Source: Nautilus pompilius (Eukaryota; Mollusca; Cephalopoda; Nautilida; Nautilidae). Taken from it: a stretch of 64,000 nucleotides of DNA. Below, piece by piece: positions 24,215 to 34,400 of the stretch. The notes beneath the pieces were generated by a model. It made no database searches, was not told the origin of the DNA, and worked only from the letters and a program-made list of their open reading frames with translations. The DNA lies in contig JACATO010000611.1 in the NCBI GenBank assembly GCA_018389105.1, positions 248,001-312,000 on the forward strand, read 5' to 3'. A program made the position numbers and the translations under genes. Position 1 is the stretch's first letter. Every line of letters begins with the position of its first letter.

Positions 24215-25726
24215 ATGGTTTCCTCAGGCTTTGGAATTATGGATATGTTTGGGTGTGTGTTGGTCGGGTTGCTCAGCTCTTGTGCTTTATTAATCGCATG
24301 CATTTCCAACAGGTACTTCGGTCTTGAAGCCACCATTGAACAATCTGAAGGACCTGCTGGAGTATCCGAGCTCAAAGCGAGCTACGATTTGGTAATCGCT
24401 GTTATGTCTGCTCGAGAAAACCTTCGGCATAGACAAGTTATTCGGCAAACGTGGAAGAGCTGTGCGCGGAAGCTGTCGGTCGGCCGGTGCGACAGGGTGA
24501 AAGTCTGGTTTGTGATTGGTAGCGAAGCCTGCGATATCCCCGCAGCTGATAGGGTAGACGATTTTCAGTGCTTTCGTTGGAGGCCAGATCTATCAGCCCT
24601 GAATGAAGACCAAGAGCTCGTGGTGGGCGTCCCTGGCACAGAAAACGTTTTTACGAATTTATATTGCATTACTGAAATACGATTTAAAGTTTTATACCCT
24701 ATTGTGGTCAAAAGGTTTGGACTTTATAAATCCCTCAACCTTCATAATGAGTCCGTATATATTTATCTGTATGATCATCCAGCTGACGAAATTATTACTC
24801 ATGTACAGTTCTGTCAGAGGGATGCAGGTATGCTTTACAATAACTACAGATATCAGCCAGTAGAAAGCTATCTTTTGCCAAAGGATTTTGAAGGTAGACT
24901 TTTAATTAATCATACATGTGATGTAGAGAATCTAATTGTAGACGAAACAGTAAAATTTAATTTACATGATGGTGGAAAATTACTTCATTTTTTTCAGTCA
25001 GAACTGCATAATAACGAAAACACTACTGGCTTACCACTTATTTCTTTTATGTTCTCTGCTTATGACAAACAGAAACTAAAAAAGCACATTGAGGAGTCTG
25101 AAACACGCACTAAAGAGTGGAAAGAATCCAAAGCAAAGGAGCAAGAAAATTTAATTAAAGAAACTGAGAAATATGGTGATATTATTTTGCTAAATATTAC
25201 AGATACCTATCGTGCCCTGCCATTGAAACTTTTACATTTTCATTATTGGATTTCTAAGCATGTGAATTCATTGTTTATCTTAAAGACAGATGATGATTGC
25301 TATGTCGATGTGGACAGAATTCTGCAAGACGTAAAAAAACTGAAGAACACACACAAATTATGGTGGGGAAATTTTCGATCAAACTGGGCTGTTGATAGCT
25401 ATGGAAAGTGGAAAGAAAAAGATTATACAGCTCCTGTTTATCCTAAATTTGCTTGTGGATCAGGAAATATTGTTTCTTATGACATTAACCAGTGGATTGT
25501 AATGAACTTTGATTATCTTAAGACTTACCAAGGAGAAGATGTATCTATGGGAATTTGGCTTGCAGCAATAGGGCCAAATTTTTTAGATGATGAGAGATGG
25601 CAATGCGCAAAAACTTGCCATTCACAAATGTATGTTTTACCTGAATTGTCACCATCAGAAATGAGAATGATCTGGACAGCAAAACGAACTTGTGGTAATC
25701 CATGTGGGTGTGAAAAATATCAGTAA
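24215..25726 (+). CDS. B3GALNT2: B3GALNT2-like beta-1,3-N-acetylgalactosaminyltransferase, single coding exon
   Basis: B3GALNT2 transfers GalNAc in beta-1,3 linkage to GlcNAc in the ER; in mammals it builds the core M3 glycan of alpha-dystroglycan. The 503-residue product matches the human length of about 500. I chose ATG 24215; a further in-frame ATG (24239) is also possible, while upstream there is only a non-ATG extension. Residues about 12-30 form a signal anchor (MFGCVLVGLLSSCALLIACI). A GT31-family start follows (YDLVIAVMSAREN, VIRQTW at 57-80). The metal-binding DxD motif is KTDDDCYVDVD (TDDD at 358-361), and GEDVSMGIW is at about 440-448. WWGNFRSNWAVDSYGKW and the Cys-rich C-terminus (CGNPCGCEKYQ) are characteristic. 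The CDS has no introns, unlike the multi-exon human gene. Confidence 0.95.
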   Translation: MVSSGFGIMDMFGCVLVGLLSSCALLIACISNRYFGLEATIEQSEGPAGVSELKASYDLVIAVMSARENLRHRQVIRQTWKSCARKLSVGRCDRVKVWFVIGSEACDIPAADRVDDFQCFRWRPDLSALNEDQELVVGVPGTENVFTNLYCITEIRFKVLYPIVVKRFGLYKSLNLHNESVYIYLYDHPADEIITHVQFCQRDAGMLYNNYRYQPVESYLLPKDFEGRLLINHTCDVENLIVDETVKFNLHDGGKLLHFFQSELHNNENTTGLPLISFMFSAYDKQKLKKHIEESETRTKEWKESKAKEQENLIKETEKYGDIILLNITDTYRALPLKLLHFHYWISKHVNSLFILKTDDDCYVDVDRILQDVKKLKNTHKLWWGNFRSNWAVDSYGKWKEKDYTAPVYPKFACGSGNIVSYDINQWIVMNFDYLKTYQGEDVSMGIWLAAIGPNFLDDERWQCAKTCHSQMYVLPELSPSEMRMIWTAKRTCGNPCGCEKYQ

Positions 25727-26334
25727 AAATTTATTCCATTATACTTTATAAACAAATATCATAAGCATTTTCTTGATTAAAATTTACAAAGCAACATATT
25801 AAATGGTTTTAAAAATACATAAGAAAGTAACATGGATCATTTTTTTTTGTCATTTAGATGGACTAACAAAATTTCTAGTTTCTCTCCACCCAACTAATCT
25901 TTCACAATTTTTTTAATAAGAAAAATTTTCTGAAAGTTACATTTTTAAATTAGAAGAATTCTACTATGTCCAAACATATTTAGCCACTTAAAAACCAGAA
26001 AAATAGCTTTAAAAATTATTTATTTTTTTTTTTATTTTTGATATGTTTAGCTTAAGCCAAAGTTGTCATATGGAAAGGTTTTGAATACTTTCCTTTATAT
26101 AAAAATTGCACATGTAATTGTTTGCTGTAAAAATTGATTTAAACTTTTACAGTAAATATTAATGCCTTTAAATGGAATTGAAGAGAAAATCCAAAAGGTA
26201 AAATAAATTTTGTTACTTAATAGATATTTTACATTTGTTTTCTCTAAAATTAAGTTAAAATTGGTTTAATTAATTTTTTTTTTGTTCACATATTCATATA
26301 TATTTTTTTCTTTTTCACAGGCTTAAATTTTAAA
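25727..26334 (+). other. B3GALNT2-CCDC115 spacer with probable 5' UTR intron
   Basis: AT-rich spacer of 608 bases. A possible poly(A) signal ATTAAA lies at 25776-25781. A donor-like CCAAAAG|GTAAAA is at 26197/26198 and a strong pyrimidine-rich acceptor TTTTTCACAG ends at 26320, only 14 bases before the CCDC115 ATG. This suggests a 123-base intron in the CCDC115 5' UTR. Confidence 0.45.
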
Positions 26335-26934
26335 ATGGACAAAGTCTGTGAAAAACTGGATAATATTTTGCTGGATTATTTTGATGTTCTGGAATGTTTG
26401 TATGAACACCGTAACAAACTAGAACAAAATCTGAAGGCTGCATTTCTTCATCTCTCAAGAGCTCGGTATATAAGGGGAGCTTACTCTACAGGTATGCTAC
26501 AAATTAATAAAGAGAACATCAGTGCTTCTACACTTGTTGATATTCTTCCTAACCAAGTTCCAGCAATTGAGCTTTTTGGGTTGAAGTCTGATGTACGAAA
26601 ACGTAAAACATTTGTTTATGAGAATGTTGACGTGCAGCAAAAAGAAAATTATGAGGATAATCACCTAGAACAAGGGTCCATGGAAATTCGACTGAAAAAA
26701 GCATTGGTAATGGAAAGTAAAGAGAAGCAACCCAAAGATCCACTTAAGGCATTCGGAATCTTTGTCCCGCAAAACCTTAGGTACAGTCAAAAGGGTTTCC
26801 AGACTGTCATAGAGCTTACTATTGACATTGTAAACTTGCAATTTAAATTGCAGCAGCTGAAAAAAATGTACCAGAAGTATATCCAAGAAAAAATTATCTT
26901 ACAAAATTTGTTAGATCAGCATGAACCTCACTAA
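26335..26934 (+). CDS. CCDC115: CCDC115/VMA22-like V-ATPase assembly factor
   Basis: CCDC115 is the animal counterpart of yeast Vma22. With TMEM199 (Vma12) it helps assemble the membrane sector of the vacuolar H+-ATPase at the ER. The 199-residue product (human about 180) starts MDKVCEKLDNILLDYFDVLE, an N-terminal helix/coiled coil (about 1-55) containing HLSRARYIRG. The hallmark C-terminal block DPLKAFGIFVPQNLRYSQ is at 135-152, matching the family's D-P-L-x-W-F-G-I-L-V-P-x-x-L-R. A second helix (about 155-195) follows. No signal peptide or membrane segment is present. The coding region is a single exon. It lies 608 bases after B3GALNT2 on the same strand. Confidence 0.9.
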   Translation: MDKVCEKLDNILLDYFDVLECLYEHRNKLEQNLKAAFLHLSRARYIRGAYSTGMLQINKENISASTLVDILPNQVPAIELFGLKSDVRKRKTFVYENVDVQQKENYEDNHLEQGSMEIRLKKALVMESKEKQPKDPLKAFGIFVPQNLRYSQKGFQTVIELTIDIVNLQFKLQQLKKMYQKYIQEKIILQNLLDQHEPH

Positions 26935-29900
26935 AATTTCATTACTATTTAATACCATATAAATTTATTTCTGTTTTTGAGAAATATTCTAAGAATTTTG
27001 AGTTCTAATATTAAACCTTTAGCACCCTATTCAGGATATTTAGTGCATATCCCTAAGAATGTACTCATTAAAAAAATTCCAAGTGTTATTTTTTTAGCCC
27101 TTAACTATCAGCTAAGATTGACACTACATTTAAATGTTTGGTTTTTTTGTACCACTTTGTTGATGATAGAACTAACTAGCTTATAAAAATACATTTTGGT
27201 GATTTCTTGTCACCAACATCAGGGATAGTTTTGAGGATTGTTCTTAGTTTCTCAACCCTTTGATCTTTTGGTGGTTTATATTTAAAATGTAACACTATCA
27301 TATTTGAAATTTATGATTAAAAAAAGCAAATTAACAAATTTTCATTGTTAGATATAAGATGTAGAAAACAGTTACAATTGTCTAAAGAAAGTAAAAGGAA
27401 CACTAATTTCCTGATAATAATGTATTAAAAAATTGAAAATATATTTTAAAAAAAAAACTTCCTTCCTACCAACACACTACAAGAGGATTCCCTTCATTCT
27501 AAAACTAGGAGTTTATCTGAGTGTGACAGACTGAATTTTGATGCAGTTTTAGCATTTAAATAATGTTTTAAAAAATGATTTTATTATACAGCATTGTTAT
27601 AACAAGTGAAAATATTTTAAAAAATTAGCATTTGATCATTTATTGATTAATGATTACTATATTCCAGTTTTTAATCCACAGGTGTAGTATAGCAGTTTTG
27701 CAAACTAAATTGTTGCTTTTGCATATACACTAACTTGGGACATTACCATGATCTAGAAAGTGTACTGGCCTTTTTATTTTGAATTATGTATAAAAATTAA
27801 AAATGATAAAAGAATCTTTAGATTAATTGTAGACAGAAATGCTGTATTCAATAAACAGTACCGGTACTTTTGTTATTGCATTTAGTGACTTTCATAACAA
27901 ATAACTTTTTATTAAACTATTGATTACTATAGTATTATTTATGGAGGCAAAAATAATCTTTAATTAAAATAATGATATATGTCTTTCATTTATACAAAAA
28001 CCACAGTATACTGTTTTTCCTGGCAAGCCATTGACCAGCAAATTGTAACATGTAACATGAATAAATGTCATCATTTACGGGATGTTTGATGGTCAGTTAT
28101 TTATACAAGTAGGTTTAGTGATGTATTTTTTCAAAATTTTATTTCATATTCAAATATAGTTTCTATTAGATATTAACTGCAATTAGATTTGGCCAAAACA
28201 GCATATATCTTATTTAACTATACTTAAATTTAGATAATGCTTACATTGTACTTTGAATTTAATTTTGTACCTTTTTCACCAAATTTAAGGCTTTTGGAAT
28301 ATAGGGTACGTTTTATCAGAATTATTGAGTAACCAACTAATAGATCTAAAATCTAACAAGAAATGCATTTAGAAAAATCAGAAACTCGTTGTCAGCATAA
28401 TAAAAATCTCTGCACAAACAGAAAAAACTAGGCCTCCCATATAGAGATTATTAAAATGGGTTAAATTCTCTCTACCATACAAGCAACATAAACCTTTTAT
28501 GATGTTTGTCTTGCCTATATTGGCAGCCTTACAAGACTATATTAGACAAAGCAAACAACATGCAATCTATAAAATACAGCTCTTAAAATGAATTACAAGT
28601 TGAAAATGGGTAAAGTGTAAGATTTTAACCAGTAAAAATGGCTAATAAAACTCAGGTATGGGAGAAATTTTCTTCATTTAGTTTTACCTTGACATTTGAT
28701 TGCTTATGTTGCAATCTGAAGTGTGCTACTAAGTTTACTATTAATTTAAAAAAAAAAACAATGACAGCATATTGCATATGACATTACACTGGTTCTAAAT
28801 CAAATATAGCTTGTAAAACTTGGATTTTTAAATGACTGCTGTTTTACAGGCTTATTTTTTTAAAGTTATCACCAGCCTAATTCTATCAATTAGTATTAAA
28901 TACAAATATGATTTGTATAAGGTTTACGTGTTGCATATTGAATATTAGAATGAAATAATTAGTAGAAGTTAATAGTAAATCAGCACCAGAAATGTCATTT
29001 TTCTCATAACTAACAAACGTTGCATTTTGGAACCATGACATCTTTTGCCAAAAGTAAAATATTAAGATGACGGGCTGTTTTTATAGGAATATTTCTGATC
29101 AGTGAAGTAATCAGGTTAGATGTGAGATGATACTTTTAGCATTTTTTTTACGAACATTGCAGCTAGGTGAAATGTAATGATACCTAGAGGTGAAATATGA
29201 CATCTTTCACCAAAGTTAAAATGAGAATAACATTGTGTTAGTAGTTCACGTGAACATCTTCAGTTATTGAGATCAATGGGTCAAACTACAACCAATTTTT
29301 AAGTACCTGAAGGACATTTTATGAAATCACTAAAAGCTTGGCTAGTTAGCTTCCTTCCCTTGTTCCATTAAGACTGCCTAGATACTTGAAATAAAATACT
29401 TGTACATTATCTAAACTTGCAAAAAATTTATGACAAAAAGAAACTAAAATTGATTTTTAAATGCTTCACATTGACAAAAGGAACTTTTAATCTGATGGAT
29501 ATAGTATGGGAAACCTAATATTCTGTCTTGCAAACATCTTTTTATATATATACAGTATATATGAACTTGACTGCTTCATCAAATGTAAAATAGATAATCA
29601 ACTTTAACTTCTATCATCATATTTAATAATATCAGTTTCATAGGTGAAGAAAATCAAAACCATTTCATAGAAATATCTTTTCAATTCCAGAAAAAGTTCA
29701 CTAACTGTCTACAGAAAAAAAAGGAAAATTGCCTACCCACTGGAACTTAAAATGCCAAATGCATGAATACTAAATGGACTTCAGAAATAAATTCTGTTAA
29801 AGATATTTTCCTCAGGGCTGGGCTGGTTATCTTTAAAAGTTGGACAAAATAAACTACTTTGATAATACAAAACAGCCAGAAACCATTATTTCCACAAAAT

Positions 29901-30962
29901 GTTTGATGACTGTAAAGAAAATGAAAAATAACACAAGTCCAAATTTCCATCTGATGTTATTATATCCCTCCAAGATACTCTTGTCTCAGAACTCAGTAGA
30001 CTGAACCTTTCTTTGCATGCATAAACCCTTTTACTCATTCTCCATACCTGATCTCGTTGATCGAAAACATTTGTATTAACTGCCAACATAAAACTTTAGC
30101 CTATAAGCTCCACTTTCATACACTACAAGCAACTTTCAACAGTGAAATGTAAAAATTATGGCATTAAATAGTAACATTTTGTTGCAGATTGGGCATTATT
30201 AAAATAACTAGTATCAAAGGGTCGTCAATGAACCGTCTAATAGGTGATGGGTTAATGTAGTACAGTTATGTAATTCATTCCAGAATGGCAAGCTACTGAC
30301 ATGTCATATGACCAGTCAGTAGGTCAGCAACAATGATGTCAGGCCAGGTACAAAAATGGTCCTGAAATTGCTCAATTCGTATCTACACTAATCATGAGAA
30401 ACTGATTTTATCAAGCAGAATTACTGCCTGATGTCCCATTTGTTAGTCTTCCTTTAAGCAACCATCATTGCTATACTCATTTTTTAACATACAGAAGTAA
30501 CAATCAATTGTGTACATGCATACACCAATTCAACAAAGTAGCAAGTTAGTGCAACAAGCTTGTTAGTCATGATGGCAAGTATAGTTAAATCTTTATTGGG
30601 TCCAGTTTGTATGTAATGTCCAGCTATTGTCTTAGCTTCTACTGCTATTAATCAGAAGAGTTCTGGTAGATTATTGAAGTTGGAAGTATAATGGGCATGT
30701 TTGTGCAACCTTTTCTTTTACCTATGGCTATTTAGAGGTTATAATAAATTCTATATTTATTTGAAGTCACTGAATGTTTTCTGCTGGTATAGTGGAACTT
30801 GCCTGAAGCTGTATGCTTCTTGCCAAAATGTTTTACTAGCTCGGCTCAAAGGAAACCACTGCTGCTTTTTCTAGTTTGATGAAGTTGTACATAACCAGGC
30901 TTTATTTTAAAAAAAAATGTCCTAAAGAACAACAAATACATAAAAAATATACATATTTCATT
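26935..30962. other. Convergent intergenic region CCDC115 / imd
   Basis: AT-rich sequence between the two converging 3' ends. AATAAA on the plus strand occurs near 27850 and is a possible distal CCDC115 end. No gene, RNA or transposon was recognised. Confidence 0.6.
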
Positions 30963-31245
30963 TTTATTGTTTATTATCCAGAAAAAGATGCTTCTCAGCT
31001 ATCAAATTATCTTTAAAATGAATGTATACTAGTGTCTTTACTCTCAATCCTTTAGTTTCAGGTTAAAATATTGCTCTTAACTAATTTACAACAGTAAAAT
31101 GGAAAACAATCTATCTCTCATTCCTAGGTAAAGGATTTTTTCTTTGGACTTCATATAGAAATTACTCCAGAAAAATATCAGTTTGGCTTTCTTTGTAAGT
31201 GGTAAGCAAACAAATTTTTTTAAAAATGTATTATAACACTTGTTT
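30963..31245 (-). other. imd: Probable imd 3' UTR
   Basis: Two overlapping-spaced AATAAA hexamers on the minus strand (TTTATT at 30963-30968 and 30970-30975) lie about 270-280 bases past the imd stop codon. They mark a likely poly(A) site. Confidence 0.5.
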
Positions 31246-31448
31246 TCACTTGCAAGGAAGTTTCTCAACGGCTTCATGACACTGAGCTTCTAAAAGTGCT
31301 GTAGCTAATACACCAACTGTACAGTCTTGTGGTGTAGATTTCTCTAACCATTTTCGCAATGTCTGATGGCAGATTTCCTCGAGGCCTTCGTCTTTGTAGT
31401 CATATTTTATAATGTCCAATGATGCATCATTAATTTTTAATTCTCTCC
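31246..31448 (-). CDS. imd: imd exon 6 (death domain, C-terminal half)
   Basis: Acceptor GCATTGTAG|GG, phase 1, ending at TGA 31246-31248. It encodes RELKINDASLDIIKYDYKDE, the helix EEICHQTLRKWLEKS and VGVLATALLEAQ. This is classic death-domain helix spacing with a conserved Trp. Confidence 0.9.
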
Positions 31449-34400
31449 CTACAATGCATAAAATGAAAAGTTGACAGACCGAAAAACATCATCATTAATA
31501 CAAACTTTGGAAAAGCACTAGCCACTGGAGGTTCTACACAAAATTGGTCCTGAAATATACAAAAAAAGTAGCATTCTGTGTTTTCCTACAGGAATGGTTC
31601 AACGAAAATGGTGGAGAAGTTGTACGAAAGTCTTGATGGAACAAGTGTCTGCATTTTATGTTATGAAGTCAAACAAATGTGAATTAAAATAATGCAAAAC
31701 CAATTTCCTGTGTTATTTTGTAACTGAAATATGAGCATGCGAGTCTGTTCAGTTACTTATGGAATATTGTATGCCTCATTAAATGCTGTTGAACAGATAA
31801 ATAAAAAAACTAGTATTTTTGATTACTACCACTGGACACTTTTAATATTACAAAAATAAAATATAAATTGTATCTTAAGAAAAAAATTTAATCCTACAAT
31901 ATACCATTTTGTTTATATATGAACAAATATACACCCATTCAAGAGTTTTTCCTTTTTTGTGAAGGCAGAAAGCTCTTACAACACTTACTCAGTCTGCATC
32001 TTTCAAAAATGGTTAACAAAATTTTGAAAAATTAAAATAACTTGAATAAACACTAAGAACCCTTTTTTTAAAAATTTTATATTTAAGACTTGGTCAATTA
32101 TTACACTGCAGAACTTCATGCGAATGTTCTAGTTGTGTATGTGTTGTAGTTTAGATCAAAGCTTTTAAACAGGCAACAGTGGAATAAGATGCATAATTTG
32201 TCTAAGCTCATTGCAGTAAGGAAAACTAGTTAGATCTACAGTCCAATGTTGTCTCTAAAAAATTCAAACTTCATTGATCCAATATGTTGATGGTGTATCT
32301 AGAGAGGACAACACTTTGAAGCTTACCTAATTGTCGCCATTTTCTTCCAACTGCTTGTGATACATTTTTCAGTTCGTTTGCTGTTATTATTTGTTTAGAT
32401 TCTAAAAATAAAAGAAAATTAAAGTCCTTCCAGTAATGAATGCTTTCTAACTTTCTAATAAACATCAGATCATTTCTTATATAGCAAAGAAAGTTCCAAC
32501 CATTCTCTGCACTAATACAGTAGTGGTAGCAGCATTAACCAACTTATTTTTCACCATTAACAAAATACTGAAGTCTGAGAAAAATTATTTATCTTTTCTA
32601 TATTTATTTATTGCAGTCAAACAAAAATAGAGATTAATTTTAATTAAAATTTAAAACAAAAGCAATAAAACTGCCTAAACAATAGTTATCATGATAAAAA
32701 TATTTATTTTCCCTCTAAACTAAGTACAGCAGAGAGATGTACAATGGTAAATGTAAACAAACCTATTAAACTTTCAAATAACAAGGTCTCCATGGTAACA
32801 AAGCACAAGTGTGTAAATCTTCGAAAGATTGAGACTTTCCTATCTTAGACGGAGAAAACAGGCTACTAGGAAACGAAAAGTGCAAAATCTTTCCCGACTT
32901 AAGTATTAACATGTGTGTGTAAACTGAAATAATACAGAGCCACTAATGTGTTCTCCAACAAGCTGCTTGAATCACTAAAAGTGGTCACCATCAAACACAA
33001 TGTAAGCATCTCTGACAAAACAAGGCACGAGGAACTAGACATGTTTGCATTAAGCAACAACAATATAGTTTCTTTCAGTGCAGGCTAAGCTTTTATTAAA
33101 TATATTACAATTAAAAAAAACGTATGAGTCTTCCCCCACTGCCTTTATCTACTGAATTGTATTGACAGTTTCCTAAAAGCTTTTATTTATATGCATACAC
33201 ATATAAGTGAAAGTACAAGAAAACATCAAACTAACGAAATTGCATTTTAAAAAACTTGCAATAATTAATTTGTAGATCTGTACTTTACTTTAAAAAGAAA
33301 GAAATAAAAGGGACAGACAGCAGAATTTCCAATGCATATTTAAAGAGCGTCCTCAGTAACCTTACATCTAAACAATTAGCTATTTCTCAAAAAGTAAATT
33401 TTCAAAAAAAAAAATTGCAGATATGGTTTTGAATTTATTCTGTATAGTGTAAAATGTTTATGCAACTATAAACATGAATTTCTAAATTGATGCATCTGTC
33501 AAATTTTAGAAGGAAAATGGGACAAAAAATGTTCTAATGCCAAATGAAATATTAGGTTGCTACAAACATTTTATCAGTTTTTTTATCACAACAATGAGAC
33601 TTTATATCATTGCTGAATGTGAAGTTTATTAACCAAAGTAAGTTCCATTACAATCAATACACTTCTGCCAGTGAGTTACAAGTGCATTTATACCATTTTG
33701 AAAAAAATCTCAATTTCTGGAGTCCATAAACTGTTGGAAGGCAGCTTCATTGGAGAAGGATTTCATACGGAGGAAGCTGCCGAGGTGTTTGAAAAGATGG
33801 TAGTCTGTGGGAGAAAGGTCTGGTGAATAGGCTGGGTGAGGGAGAACTTCGTAACCCTACGTGTTCTGTTTCTGAAGAGTCACTTTGCAGCATGAGGATG
33901 AGCTTTGTCGTGAAGCAACATTGGGCCTCTTCGATTCACCAATGCCGGCTGTCATTTGGAGACTTTTTGATGAACGTTTAGCTCAAGACAGTAACTTTCA
34001 GCTGTGATGGTTTCGCCAGGTTGCAAGAAGTTATAGTGGATGACACCAGTTGCAGTCCACCGGACAGTGGCCATGACCTTCTTTGGGTAGAGGCTGGGTT
34101 GGTCTTGGAATGTGGTTCAGCATCTTGTCTCTGTTGAGTCACTGTGCTGGTAGTTTGCAATTGTCATAAAGGATCCATTTTTCATCACACCTAATGATTC
34201 GGTCAATAAATGGGTTGTTTTTGTTTCTTCTGACAAGCAAAGAACAGATCTCCAATCAACAATTTTCTTGTTGTTCATTCAACTTGTGTAGCACCCACTT
34301 TCACAATTTTTCAACTTGCAAATTGCGTCAAGATGCTGGAAAACAGTCGCAGTCCTTATGTCAAGCTCTCGAGGCTTTCAGACAGTTGTCATCACAGCTG

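Noticed and set aside
31560..31760. FLQEWFNENGGEV, faintly like a Tc1 transposase segment
   Set aside because: The similarity is a few residues only, with no second block or inverted repeats.
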